Below are positions 44,216 through 53,273 of a DNA stretch of 64,000 nt, piece by piece. The notes below the pieces were generated by a model that was given only the letters and a program-made list of their open reading frames with translations, had not been told where the DNA came from and ran no database searches. The DNA is taken from NCBI RefSeq assembly GCF_018130145.1, contig NZ_JAFCMB010000012.1, forward strand, positions 124,001-188,000, in the 5' to 3' direction. Made by a program: the position numbers and the translations under genes. This DNA is from Bradyrhizobium sp. AUGA SZCCT0176. Lineage in GTDB: Bacteria; Pseudomonadota; Alphaproteobacteria; Rhizobiales; Xanthobacteraceae. The stretch's first letter is position 1. Every line of letters starts with the position of its first letter.

Positions 44216-44506
44216 ATGGACCACCGCTTCACATTCTCGATATTCACGATTGAGATCAACGGCAGGCCAACGCTTGCGCTGCAAGCTAAGAGGCACAAGG
44301 ACGCGGAACGTCTTTGCGAACACGGCCGGTTACGCACAAAGTTGAGTACAATCACGTCTCATGGCACCCCGTTGTGCGATGCCAGCGCCACGATGAAGGT
44401 CAGGTTGGCTACTGCTGAAGAAGCAGTTCTTTATCGGCAAGCAACGCAATCGACCGAGCCATCAAGTGACACTAGCATCGTGTATCTTGTGGATCTCGAT
44501 GGATAG
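44216..44506 (+). CDS. conserved hypothetical protein
   Basis: A 96-residue protein (MDHRFTFSIFTIEINGRPTL..., LSTITSHGTPLCD, ending VYLVDLDG). AAGGCGGAG lies 6-8 nt before ATG 44216. Probably co-transcribed with the gene at 43943. No function known. Confidence 0.65.
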   Translation: MDHRFTFSIFTIEINGRPTLALQAKRHKDAERLCEHGRLRTKLSTITSHGTPLCDASATMKVRLATAEEAVLYRQATQSTEPSSDTSIVYLVDLDG

Positions 44507-44539
44507 GCCAACTTTGGACCAAACATTAGCAGGAAGAAG

Positions 44540-44562
44540 AAAAAGAGGGCCGAAGCCCTCTT
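44540..44562 (-). terminator. rho-independent terminator
   Basis: On the minus strand AGAGGGC TTCG GCCCTCT is followed by TTTTC. The UUCG tetraloop is strong. It starts directly after the original stop (44563-44565) of the frameshifted secreted-protein gene. Confidence 0.85.
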
Positions 44563-44819
44563 TCAAGATTGGTACCGACGATAGCCCCGATGGTATCCGT
44601 AGCCGTGACGTACATAGGGGCGGCGGACGACGTAGGCCCCGCGCCGATACTCGGGCCTTGTGCGGACGCAACCGCGCGGACCGCAGACCACTGCAACGCT
44701 CTCGACGTTCGAAGACTGGAACTGTCCCAGGGGGCCAGCGGCATTGCTGAAGCGGTTCCGGTCGAGAACGCTGCGCCACCCAACGTGGCCAGTGCGAGAA
44801 GTGCGAATCTAAGTTTCAT
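44563..44819 (-). pseudogene. small secreted Arg/Tyr-rich protein, one-base frameshift
   Basis: From ATG 44819 a signal peptide (MKLRFALLALATLGGAAF, cleavage after ASA) leads to MPLA. The uninterrupted frame then gives nonsense, but shifting by one base at a C-run near 44745 gives LGQFQSSNVESVAVVCGPRG, CVRTRPEYRRGAYVV and a Tyr/Arg/Gly tail ending exactly before the terminator. One C appears lost from a run of six. The restored protein is a known type of small exported rhizobial protein with a CGPRGC motif. Confidence 0.82.
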
Positions 44820-44914
44820 CAGTTTCCGCCAGTATAGTCTCCGCAGGAAGCGTAGAGGGTCCTCTGTGAATGAAGGATGAGTGCGAAGATTAAATCGCGG
44901 TAATCAGCCGGCAA

Positions 44915-45049
44915 CTGAAGAGTCCGCTCTTGCTTCAACAGCGCGGACATCTAGGGCGTGACCGGTGGACGACCGCTTTGCTGCGCATTACGGACTCAAC
45001 TCGGACATCGAGCTAGGTCCGAAGAGTGCCAACATGCGACATCTCGATG
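44915..45049. repeat. dispersed repeat, copy 4 (degenerate)
   Basis: Pieces of the repeat: AGTCCGCTCTTG, GCGCGGACATCTAGG, then ACTCAACTCGGACATCGAGC and GGTCCGAAGAGTGCCAACATG. The GTGCCAA tail lies about 20 bp from a substrate-binding gene's terminal codons, as in the intact loci. Confidence 0.5.
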
Positions 45050-45082
45050 TTATTCAATCACCTCGCCAGCTTGCGCGGCCAG
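45050..45082 (-). pseudogene. ABC substrate-binding gene, last 10 codons only
   Basis: On the minus strand VLAAQAGEVIE-stop, the end of the COG2984-type proteins (compare ARADEVIE-stop at 46838). The rest of the gene is gone. The identification rests on this short match plus the adjoining repeat tail. Confidence 0.5.
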
Positions 45083-45210
45083 GACCCGGCGAGAGCTGAT
45101 CTATGCGAAGAACCTGCCGCGCAACTCGCCGGCAAGCTGCTTGCGGGGAATTGCGGACGATCTGCGGCAGCGGATGAGGCAAAATAAAACGCCTCTTCCT
45201 CGCGCCGTTC

Positions 45211-46395
45211 CTATTGCAGGAGAATCGGCAGATTGAGCGGGCCGCGGAAACCGAATCCGTGCCAGCGCACGCCCGCGGGATCAGGCAAGGTCATGTTGGG
45301 GAAGCGCTCGAACAGCATGGGCAGCAGGATCGCGCCAACGGTTCGCCGCGACAGGTGCGCGCCCGCGCAGTGATGCGGGCCGTTGCCAAAGGCCTGGTGA
45401 GGATTGGGCTCACGCAACCCGTAATAGTTTTCGCCATCGTCGAAGACGTCCTCGTCTCGATTGGCCGACGCCTGGATCGTCATAACGGTGTCGCCTTTCG
45501 GGATGAAGCAGCCGCGGATCTCCGTGTCCTCCATAACGAGCCGCGAACTCGCCTGGATCGGCGCCACCCACCGCACCCCTTCCTCGAAGGCGGAGCGCCA
45601 TTTGTCGCCTGCGCGCACGGCGTCAAGCTGATCCGGATTGGTGAGCAGGCCGTAGAGGATCGTCAGCAGGACGTCGCGCGGCTCGTTGATGCCGCCGCCG
45701 ATCGCGATCTTCACATTGGCGATCATCTGGCTTTCCGGAATCGGATTCTTCGCGTTCACCATGAAGGAGAGCGCTGAGGAATCCGGTTCGGCCCGCACGC
45801 GTTCGGCGTTGGCGCGAATACATTTGTCCATTTCCGCATTGGCGATGTCGGTCGCATCGAAAGGCCCCGGCGTCCAGCCGAAATTGCCGGCGCCGTCGAT
45901 CAGCGTCTGCGACCATCGCTGCATGTCCTCATCGTTCGCGTCCGGAACGCCCATCGCATGTGCCAGAATCCGTGCGGCAAGCGGTCCTGCGAGACCGGGA
46001 AAGAGATCGACCACCTCACCGCGCGGCAGCCGGTCAAGATACGCCGCGGCCAGTTTCGCATACAGCGGCGCCCAGACGGATTCGATCGTCTTTGGCATCA
46101 GGGCCGGCATCATCGCCATGCGTTCGGTCCGGTGCTCGTCATGGTCCTTGCGCATCAGCGTATGCGCGAGAAAGGCGCGCTTCATGGGCGTGTTCGGGTC
46201 GTCGGAGCTGAACAACGCCGCGTTGTCCTTCACGTATTTGGTGTCGACGGCCTTGGTGAGGAAGGTGCGGCCTACGGATTTGACCCGTAATACGGGTGCT
46301 TCGCGTCTCAGGCGCCGGTAGATCGGATAGGGATCGCGCGAGAGCTCTTCGATCGTGATGGTCTCGTCCAGGGGGGCCAGGCACACGGTCGGCAT
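45211..46395 (-). CDS. cytochrome P450
   Basis: A 394-residue soluble bacterial P450. Heme motif FGNGPHHCAG places the thiolate at C343; ExxR (E272, R275) is present. The I-helix reads GGINEPRD (about 233-240) with Asn-Glu in place of the usual acid-Thr pair, as in a subset of CYPs. ATG 46395 has AGGAT upstream; an extra 52-residue in-frame extension is Cys/Arg-rich and rejected. No ferredoxin or reductase gene adjoins, so redox partners are supplied in trans. Substrate unknown. Confidence 0.95.
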   Translation of the reverse strand: MPTVCLAPLDETITIEELSRDPYPIYRRLRREAPVLRVKSVGRTFLTKAVDTKYVKDNAALFSSDDPNTPMKRAFLAHTLMRKDHDEHRTERMAMMPALMPKTIESVWAPLYAKLAAAYLDRLPRGEVVDLFPGLAGPLAARILAHAMGVPDANDEDMQRWSQTLIDGAGNFGWTPGPFDATDIANAEMDKCIRANAERVRAEPDSSALSFMVNAKNPIPESQMIANVKIAIGGGINEPRDVLLTILYGLLTNPDQLDAVRAGDKWRSAFEEGVRWVAPIQASSRLVMEDTEIRGCFIPKGDTVMTIQASANRDEDVFDDGENYYGLREPNPHQAFGNGPHHCAGAHLSRRTVGAILLPMLFERFPNMTLPDPAGVRWHGFGFRGPLNLPILLQ

Positions 46396-46709
46396 GGGGT
46401 GATCCTGTTGGTTGTTGGCCAGCATGTGCCGAGGCGGAGCATATTGGCAGCCGAGAAACAGCGCAATCCGGCATCCGCCGCACCGGCAGGCGCGAAGCCG
46501 GCACGCTCCTCCGCCGCGCCGGAACCGAATGAGAGAAGAATTCAGGACCAAGCCTGATTATACCGGGAGAAAAACCGGCATCGACAGGGACAAATCGCGC
46601 CGTTGAAGGTAATGCATGCGAGCGACGACAAGCCTGCTCCCTAGCGGATTTGAGGAAGAGGGCGTCACCTTTTGGCTATCCGCGCGAGCGCGTGTTCCGG
46701 CAGGCGGCC

Positions 46710-46835
46710 AGAGTCCGTTGTGGGTCAAACTGAGAAGTCCGGGTTGGCCACCGGGAAGTCGGCTTTGCCTTCAAGAACGGACATCGACAGACCGGTCCCG
46801 TTGGTCTGGTTCGTGCCATCAACGGAAGTCGGTCC
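46710..46835. repeat. dispersed repeat, copy 5
   Basis: Reads GTCCGTTGTGGGTCAAACTG, TTGGCCACCGGGAAGTCGGC, AAGAACGGACATCG, and the tail CGTGCCATCAACGGAAGTCG, ending at the stop of the substrate-binding gene B. Confidence 0.7.
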
Positions 46836-46837
46836 CC

Positions 46838-47842
46838 TCATTCGATCACCTCGTCGGCGCGGGCAACGAGTGTCGGCGGCAGATCAAGCCCGATTTGTTG
46901 GGCGGCCTTTGTGTTGATGATAAGCTGAAACTTAGTGGGCTGATAAAAGGGAATTTCGGCGGGATTTTTGCCTCGCAGTATTTCGGCGACCTGGCCTGCC
47001 GCGTATCGAAACGCATCGAGTAAATCGATACAGTAGGTCATAAGCCCACCCGCTACGGCGAGATCGCGGAACGGATACATTGTCGGTATTCGAGCGCTCG
47101 CGGCAAGGCTGGTCAATGTTTTGGCATTCGCATTATGGTCCGGTTCGTCGGAGACTAGAAGTGCATCTATTCGAGCGTTTCTCATCGAGGCGAACGCCGC
47201 TGCATAGGTCGCTTCGTTAAACGAATTTCCGATGTCCACATGAGTTATCGCAACCTTTGCCTGTTGCGCCGCCTCTCGCACTGCCGCGCCCGTCGGTCTG
47301 CTCCAATTGTCGGACGATGAGAGATACCCAACTACAGATACGTTCGGCCGCGCTTCGACCAGCAAAGCCAAACGTTTTCCATAAAGCTCCAAACCAGCGT
47401 CAACGGTTACGCCCGTAAAATTGGTCCCGGGTCGAGCCAAGCTCGACGCGAGCCCAGCGGCGACCGGATCATCTATTGTCGCAACAATCGGAACGGTTGT
47501 TGTCATGGCTTTGAGTCCTGCTACCATCGGATAGCCGCTCGTGAATATGGCGTCTGGGTTAGTGGCCACCACAGTTCGCGCGAGATCGGCATAACTGCCT
47601 GTACGGCCACCTCCTGAATAGCGATCAACAATCAGGTGTTCTCCCTCGACAAAGCCGCGGCGGCTCAATTCGTCGAGGAATGATCGAAAATAAGGATGAG
47701 TTTTGAGCTGCTCAACAGGACGAGCGGGTGAGATTATCACGATCCGCTTTCGTGGTGTCGATCTATCGGTCTGAGCGCGAGCCTGTCTAACTAAGGCTAA
47801 GGCGGCCACTGCCGCGCCCGCGACGAATTCTCGCCTTCGCAT
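46838..47842 (-). CDS. orphan ABC transporter substrate-binding protein, copy B
   Basis: A 334-residue exported binding protein of the same COG2984 family as the genes at 32656 and 53274. ATG 47842 has GGAGGGG 4-6 nt upstream; signal peptide MRRREFVAGAAVAALALV...ARAQ. Family blocks: LASSLARPGTNFTGVTVDAG (20 shown), the CIDLLDAFRYAAGQVAEILR region and the end FQLIINTKAAQQIGL leading to DEVIE-stop. No transporter subunits are near. Dispersed repeats lie on both sides (copies 5 and 6). Confidence 0.88.
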   Translation of the reverse strand: MRRREFVAGAAVAALALVRQARAQTDRSTPRKRIVIISPARPVEQLKTHPYFRSFLDELSRRGFVEGEHLIVDRYSGGGRTGSYADLARTVVATNPDAIFTSGYPMVAGLKAMTTTVPIVATIDDPVAAGLASSLARPGTNFTGVTVDAGLELYGKRLALLVEARPNVSVVGYLSSSDNWSRPTGAAVREAAQQAKVAITHVDIGNSFNEATYAAAFASMRNARIDALLVSDEPDHNANAKTLTSLAASARIPTMYPFRDLAVAGGLMTYCIDLLDAFRYAAGQVAEILRGKNPAEIPFYQPTKFQLIINTKAAQQIGLDLPPTLVARADEVIE

Positions 47843-47914
47843 GTGCCCCTCCAACGCCTGTGGGGCCGACAGCCTAACACATTTTCCCGACCGTTTGGGA
47901 CATAGTGGCGCGGC

Positions 47915-48005
47915 ATATGTCCGAGTTGGGTCATCCGCGTCGGTTTGACCGGACCACGGCGACTTCCGGTCTATCCCCGGTGAACGGACATTCTTAGGAT
48001 AGGCA
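47915..48005. repeat. dispersed repeat, copy 6
   Basis: Reads ATGTCCGAGTTGGGTCATCC, GACCACGGCGACTTCCGGTC, GTGAACGGACATTCTTAGG and GATAGGCACC. It lies about 75 bp upstream of gene B's start. Nearly the same as copy 11 at 62360. Confidence 0.75.
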
Positions 48006-48197
48006 CCTAGGGCGAGATGCAGAAGCTAGTAGAAGTCAAGGTCTGCTCGATCAGCTGAGCCACCGCCTTCCTGGGACGAAGACGATAAATTATTCTTCGA
48101 GAGGCAGCTTGCCTGCTTGACCACAAGCGATAGGGTTCATGGAGGCGAAAGCTCATCTCTGTTGAACGTGAACACTTGTCGCAATCCAGGAGCCGAG

Positions 48198-49238
48198 ATG
48201 CAGACGATCTCTTCCCATGCTGATCGCGAAACCGTTCTGGTCGACTTGGCCCTGCAAGGCGGCGGCTCTCACGGCGCCTTCACATGGGGCGTGCTGGAAC
48301 GCCTCCTGGAAGAGCAGTGGCTCAAGATCGAAGGCATCTCAGGCACGTCGGCCGGAGCGATGAACGCCGCGGTTCTGGCCGACGGCTTTGCCGAGGGCGG
48401 AGCAAAAGGCGCGCAGGCGGCGCTTGAGACCTATTGGCGGCATGTGTCCGAAGCCTCACGCTTCAGTCCGTTCCAGCGCAGTCCGGTGGACCGCATGCTG
48501 GGACGCTGGACCATGGACAATTCGCCTCTGGTCTTCATGCTCAATACGATGTCCCGAATATTTTCGCCTTATGATCTCAATCCGTCCGGCTCTAATGCGC
48601 TGCTGCCGGTCCTGGAGGAAGGAATCAATTTTGAGCGGCTGAGGAATTCTCCCATCAAGGTGTTCATCACCGCCACCAACGTGCGCACCGGGCGACCGCG
48701 CGTGTTTCGTAATGCCGATATCACGCCGGACGTGCTGCTCGCCTCGGCGTGCCTGCCCACACTATTTCAGGCGGTGGAGATCGACGGCGAGAGTTATTGG
48801 GATGGCGGCTATTCGGGCAACCCGACCTTGACCCCGCTGGTCACCGAACTGGTTTCCGACGACACCATCATCATCCCCATCAACCCGGTCGAACGCCCCG
48901 GCACGCCGACATCCGCCTCCGAAATTCTCAATCGGCTGAATGAAGTATCGTTCAACGCCGTGCTGATCAAGGAATTGCGCATGATGGCGCTGCTGCGCCG
49001 GACCGCGGATCCCGGCAACGGCGAGGGCGCGCAATGGGCCAGGATGCGCGTCCATCTGGTGCGCAACAAGATCATGGATACGCTCGGCTCTTCCTCCAAG
49101 ATGAACGCGGAATGGGACTTCCTCACCATGCTGCGCGACGAGGGACGCAAGGCCGCGGATGAGTTCCTGACCGAGCATGGAGGCAGCATCGGCAAACGCT
49201 CCTCCCTCGATATCGACCGCATGGTCGAAGGCGTGTGA
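48198..49238 (+). CDS. patatin-like phospholipase
   Basis: A 346-residue serine hydrolase with the patatin catalytic dyad: oxyanion loop QGGGSHGAF (20-28), nucleophile elbow GTSAG (S51) and DGGYSGNP (Asp about 202). AGGAG lies 5-7 nt before ATG 48198. No signal peptide, so cytoplasmic. It is followed 3 bp later by a GntP-type permease; in relatives such pairs accompany 3-hydroxybutyrate metabolism, so it may act on polyhydroxyalkanoate or lipids rather than as a toxin. Confidence 0.92.
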   Translation: MQTISSHADRETVLVDLALQGGGSHGAFTWGVLERLLEEQWLKIEGISGTSAGAMNAAVLADGFAEGGAKGAQAALETYWRHVSEASRFSPFQRSPVDRMLGRWTMDNSPLVFMLNTMSRIFSPYDLNPSGSNALLPVLEEGINFERLRNSPIKVFITATNVRTGRPRVFRNADITPDVLLASACLPTLFQAVEIDGESYWDGGYSGNPTLTPLVTELVSDDTIIIPINPVERPGTPTSASEILNRLNEVSFNAVLIKELRMMALLRRTADPGNGEGAQWARMRVHLVRNKIMDTLGSSSKMNAEWDFLTMLRDEGRKAADEFLTEHGGSIGKRSSLDIDRMVEGV

Positions 49239-49241
49239 TCC

Positions 49242-50693
49242 ATGGGGCTTCTCGGAATTCTCCTCGCGCTCGGACTGCTCATTTGGCTGGCCTATCGCGG
49301 CTGGAGCGTACTCTTGCTGGCGCCCGCGGCGGCGCTGATAGCGGCTGCGATTTCGCGCGAACCGCTGCTGGCGCATTGGACCCAAACCTTCATGAACAGC
49401 GCCGCGCAGTTTATCGCGCAATTCTTTCCGCTGTTTCTGCTCGGCGCGCTGTTCGGCAAACTGATGGACGACAGCGGCTCGGTCGATGCCATTGCACGTT
49501 TCATGACCGAGAAGCTGGGCCCGCGCCGCGCGATTCTGGCGGTGGTGCTTGCCGGTGCGATGGTGACTTATGGCGGAGTGAGCCTGTTCGTCGCCTTCTT
49601 TGTATTGGTTCCGATGGCGCAGGCGCTGTTTCGCGCCGCTGAAATTCCACGACGGTTGATGCCTGCGGCAATCGCGTTGGGCACCTCGACCTTCACCATG
49701 ACGGCGTTTCCGGGGACGCCCGCTATTCAGAACGCGATCCCGATGCCGTTCTTCGGAACCACGCCGTTCGCGGCGCCCGGCCTTGGTATCATCGCCTCGA
49801 TTATCATGTTCGGATTCGGACTGTGGTGGCTTGACCGGGCCGAAGCTGCCGCGCGAAAAGCGGGCGAAGGCTATGGCGGCGCCGATGTTGCGCCCGGTTC
49901 GATTGCGGACAACGAGATCATTCGCGAGCGCGCCACCACAGCGCGCGAATTCGATCCGGCGGAGCTGGGCCGTGGACGCCATAGCGATGCCGCGGTACCG
50001 ATTGCCGTGGCTATGCTGCCGCTCGTTGTTGTCGTGGCCATGAATCTCACGATGTCGCTGGTCATCCTGCCGCGCCTCGATTTCTCCTTCCTGACCGAGG
50101 AGCGTTGGGGCGGGACTTCGCTGTCTGCAGTGGCAGGTGTGTGGTCGGTGGCAGTAGCGCTGGCAACCGCCATCCTGGTGCTGATCGTGCTGAACTGGCA
50201 GCGGCTGCCGACCTTGCGCGCGAGTATGGATGCCGGCGCCAATGCGTCGGTATTGCCGGCCTTCAGCGTCGCCAGCCTCGTGGGATTTGGAGCCGTCGTC
50301 GCGATGCTGCCGGCATTTGCGGTTGTGCGCGACTGGGTACTGTCGATCGGCGGCGGACCGCTGGTCTCGCTCGCGGTGGCAACCAACATCCTTGCGGCGC
50401 TGACCGGCTCAGCCTCCGGCGGCATGACCATCGCGCTCGATGCGCTGGGGTCAACCTATATGCGTATTGCCGCGGAGCAGGGCATTGATCCCGGCTTGAT
50501 GCACCGCGTGGCCGTGATTGGCTCCGGCACGCTCGACAGCTTACCGCATAACGGCGCGGTCGTGACGCTGCTCGCCGTCTGTGGATCGACGCATCGCGAG
50601 AGTTATCTCGATATCGTAATGGTTGGAATCGTTGGCGCGCTCTTCGCCCTGGTGGCGGTCATCATTCTGGGATCTACCTTTGGATCGTTCTAG
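49242..50693 (+). CDS. GntP-family permease
   Basis: A 483-residue membrane protein with about 12-13 hydrophobic segments of the GntP/gluconate:H+ symporter type (FFPLFLLGALFGKLMDDSGS, LTGSASGGMTIALDALG, GTLDSLPHNGAVVTLL). It starts three bases after the patatin stop. The context suggests uptake of a hydroxy acid such as 3-hydroxybutyrate, but gluconate-like substrates are possible. Confidence 0.88.
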   Translation: MGLLGILLALGLLIWLAYRGWSVLLLAPAAALIAAAISREPLLAHWTQTFMNSAAQFIAQFFPLFLLGALFGKLMDDSGSVDAIARFMTEKLGPRRAILAVVLAGAMVTYGGVSLFVAFFVLVPMAQALFRAAEIPRRLMPAAIALGTSTFTMTAFPGTPAIQNAIPMPFFGTTPFAAPGLGIIASIIMFGFGLWWLDRAEAAARKAGEGYGGADVAPGSIADNEIIRERATTAREFDPAELGRGRHSDAAVPIAVAMLPLVVVVAMNLTMSLVILPRLDFSFLTEERWGGTSLSAVAGVWSVAVALATAILVLIVLNWQRLPTLRASMDAGANASVLPAFSVASLVGFGAVVAMLPAFAVVRDWVLSIGGGPLVSLAVATNILAALTGSASGGMTIALDALGSTYMRIAAEQGIDPGLMHRVAVIGSGTLDSLPHNGAVVTLLAVCGSTHRESYLDIVMVGIVGALFALVAVIILGSTFGSF

Positions 50694-50936
50694 GGTTGAG
50701 ACTCATAAGCACGTAGCTAACGATCCCATCACGACCAACATCAATGTCGACGAATCGTTGAGTAAACAGGTCAGGGTCGCAGCGAGTTTTTCTTGTGCCT
50801 CGACAGCAGCGTTAATAAAATGGAACTCAAAGAGGAAGCGCTGCAGCGCAACAAGATCGCAAAGTCTCGGCCAATTTGTGAGAAGCGGGGACGGAAAAGC
50901 ACGTATCGGAAAGTCCAGCATCAGAGGAGTGCCCCA

Positions 50937-51221
50937 ATGCGTCGGATTGTATTTTCGCTGCTCTTCCTGGGTATGGCGATGACCATACCGTTGGAGGACG
51001 CACTCGCGCAGAGTTCTACAGCACGTGGCGCGGTATCTGGAGCGATCATCGGAGGCGCCGTAGGTGGCCGCCGCGGTGCAGCTGTCGGTGCAATCGCCGG
51101 TGCGGCGGCGGGAAGCCATCGGCGGCATTCGCGCAGCCATTATTATTGGCGCCAGGGTCGTTGCTGGGTCCGCGCATCAAGCGGCAGATCGCATCAGGTA
51201 TCGAGCCGGTATTGCCGCTGA
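50937..51221 (+). CDS. exported glycine-zipper protein
   Basis: A 94-residue protein with a signal peptide (MRRIVFSLLFLGMAM..., cleavage after ALA) and a glycine-zipper core (GAVSGAIIGGAVGGRRGAAV, AIAGAAAG), followed by a His/Arg/Tyr-rich tail (HRRHSRSHYYWRQGRC). AGAGGAG lies 8 nt before ATG 50937. Probably associated with the envelope; function unknown. Confidence 0.75.
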   Translation: MRRIVFSLLFLGMAMTIPLEDALAQSSTARGAVSGAIIGGAVGGRRGAAVGAIAGAAAGSHRRHSRSHYYWRQGRCWVRASSGRSHQVSSRYCR

Positions 51222-51659
51222 CTTCTGCTTACCTCCGTCGCTCGCAGCGCATCCGACGCAAATGCTGCTTCGCGCCCTCCATCTGAAGCGGAGTTAACAT
51301 TCGCGGTTGGACCGATAGGCGTGCAGATAGCTGACAGAACGCGGCCATGAATGAACCTAATTCGCCACCAGGTGAAATAGCTAAAGATCACCCCGCCGAT
51401 TCCGGCAGGGCAGACCTTTTACAAAAGCAACTGCCGGTGTTTTTTGATCGGTCTTGCGATGACCTTCTGGTTACGTCAAGGCGACCGGCATCCTGTCAAG
51501 CCGGAGTTGTAGGCCAGCCTGGAGGTGACCCATGTTCTCCCGAACATCTTTGACCGACACCCCTTTAGCCAGTCACGCCTGCCGGAAATCCAAGCTTTGA
51601 CGCGGCCTCTTCGCCGCCCTGCCCCGCCAACTACCGAAATTGAGATCGAAGGAAACAAG
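51222..51659. other. interval without a convincing gene
   Basis: A plus-strand frame from 51347 (MNEPNSPPGEIAKDHPADSG...) lacks a ribosome site. The segment 51500-51580 is not assigned. I see no RNA or repeat here. Confidence 0.4.
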
Positions 51660-52320
51660 ATGAAAAATACGCTTCGACAAACCTTCCTTGCCTCAGTGTT
51701 CTGCATGTTCGCAATCGGATTGTGTCATCCAGCTGATGCACAGGAAGGATCATCAGTAACTCTGTTCGAGAATGTCCGCATCTTCGACGGCAAGAGCGAC
51801 ACGCTTTCCGCAGCATCGAATGTCCTTGTTCGGGGGAACGTCATCGAACGTATCTCGATCGCCCCGATTGCGGTTGATCGCCGCGCCGACACGCGCATCA
51901 TCGCGGGCGGCGGGCGCAGCTGATGCCCGGCCTGATCGACAATCATTGGCACACCATGCTGATACGGCCAACACAGGCACAGGCGTTCGGTGACGTCGGC
52001 TACAACAATCTCACGGCTGGCGCCGAGGCGACTGACACACTCATGCGCGGTTTCACCACCGTTCGCGACCTTGGTGGACCGGCGTTCGGTCTCAAGAGTG
52101 CCATCGACGAGGGCATCGTCAAGGGCCCAGCATCTATCCATCCGGCGCCATGATCACCGTTACCAGCGGGCATGGGGACTTCCGCCAGTTAACAGATCTG
52201 CCGCGGACGATCGGCGGCATGCTCTCCCGCATGGAGCAGATCGGCGGCGCCGTGGTCGCGGACAGCCCTGACGAGGTGCGCGTGCGCTCGCGGGAACAGC
52301 TCATGCAGGGCGCCTCCCGA
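51660..52320 (+). pseudogene. amidohydrolase N-terminal half, two frameshifts
   Basis: ATG 51660 (AAGGA upstream) opens a signal peptide (TLRQTFLASVFCMFAIGLCH, ending DAQ) and the beta-strand start of an imidazolonepropionase-like amidohydrolase (LFENVRIFDGKSDTLSAASN). The frame breaks near 51918; the next frame continues MPGLIDNHWH with the metal-binding H-x-H and FTTVRDLGGP. It breaks again near 52125; the third frame gives MITVTSGHGDFRQLTDLPR and stops resembling the family near REQLMQGAS. Each break fits one lost base. The C-terminal half is not here but a candidate is at 29385. Confidence 0.85.
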
Positions 52321-52372
52321 AGTTCAGCTCTACGAAGTGCAAGAGCATCTCGACGGCCAGATGAGCGCGTAT

Positions 52373-52514
52373 CGCCGACCTGATCTATCGACGGACCGGC
52401 AATCTCAGGGCTGTCCAGCTCTTGCTCGGGCACACCAAGATCGAAAGCACGGTGAGATATCTCGGCATTGAGGTCGATGACGCGCTGGCAATAGCGGAAC
52501 AAGTGGATGTCTGA
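52373..52514 (+). pseudogene. tyrosine recombinase C-terminal remnant
   Basis: The last 46 codons of a phage-type integrase: LIYRRTGNLRAVQLLLGHTK, then STVRYLGIEVDDALAIAEQ and TGA. It has the GH-T box and the catalytic Tyr (VRY), but nothing upstream. It abuts the broken end of the amidohydrolase N-half. Confidence 0.85.
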
Positions 52515-52659
52515 AATACCCGGGCAGAGCGGACATGCTCTGCCCGCCCTTCGACAGCCGGTTCGTGCTACAAGCGGACTTATGCACTGCAACAATCTCC
52601 GCTAAGGGTTATAATCGCGCCGCCCAGCCGTACCTGCTTCCATCGCGCGGGATGAACCC

Positions 52660-53110
52660 ATGACCTACTGGTATTTTGAAGACGCTGAAACTGATACGAT
52701 CCGCAAGGCTGGTCCGTATCTGGTCTCGAAGGAAGAGATCATCCAGTTCGCGAAGCAGTACGACCCGGTACCCACTCACGTCGATGAGGAGGCTGCAGCA
52801 CATTCAATTTTTGGAGGATTAACCGCATCGGCCTCCCACACGTTTGCAATCTACAGGTCGCTTACACCCAAGCTCCAGCCTCGGCTCCATGGCCTCGCCG
52901 GATTGGGTTGGGATGAGCTGCGAGTGCCGAACCCGAGTACGCCCGGGAGATAAACTCGACCTTGAAGCGATTGTTCTGGAGAAGCGGGAGTCGAAGTCGA
53001 AACCCGACCGGGGCATCGTGCGCTTCCAGATTCGATTGCGCAATCAAAGGAACGAAATCGTCCTGCAGTGCATAAGCAGCATTCTTGTTGCGAGGCGACC
53101 GAGCCCTTGA
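52660..53110 (+). pseudogene. MaoC-like dehydratase, one-base frameshift
   Basis: ATG 52660 opens a hotdog-fold protein (MTYWYFEDAETDTIRKAGPY, then FAKQYDPVPTHVDEEAA with the D-x4-H catalytic pair, and FGGLTASASHTFAIYRSL). The frame ends early at GR-stop near 52953. Dropping one A near 52939 restores VRPGDKLDLEAIVLEKRESK and a natural end at TGA 53108-53110. An insertion of one base, real or in the assembly, explains it. Confidence 0.85.
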
Positions 53111-53144
53111 CGACCAACCGTCCGCGTTGACCAAGGCCACGTCC

Positions 53145-53270
53145 ACATGTCCGCTTTGGGTCATTCGGGTCTTTTCGGGTGCTGGCCGACGACTTCCAGT
53201 CTGCCCCCGGAAGCGGACATCGTCAGCCAAGCCTGGCAGGTCCGAAAAGTGCCAATCACGGAAGTCGGCG
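53145..53270. repeat. dispersed repeat, copy 7
   Basis: Reads ATGTCCGCTTTGGGTCATTC, GACGACTTCCAGTCTGCCCC, GGAAGCGGACATCGTCAG, GGTCCGAAAAGTGCCAATC and ACGGAAGTCGG, ending at the stop of substrate-binding gene C. Right side of the same tail seen at copy 5. Confidence 0.75.
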
Positions 53271-53273
53271 GAC

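Noticed and set aside
46395..46551. N-terminal extension of the P450
   Set aside because: Cys/Arg-rich, without a ribosome site; ATG 46395 gives the normal P450 start and length.
48762..49982. 406-codon minus-strand ORF opposite the patatin and GntP genes
   Set aside because: Arg/Gln-rich shadow of two intact genes on the plus strand.
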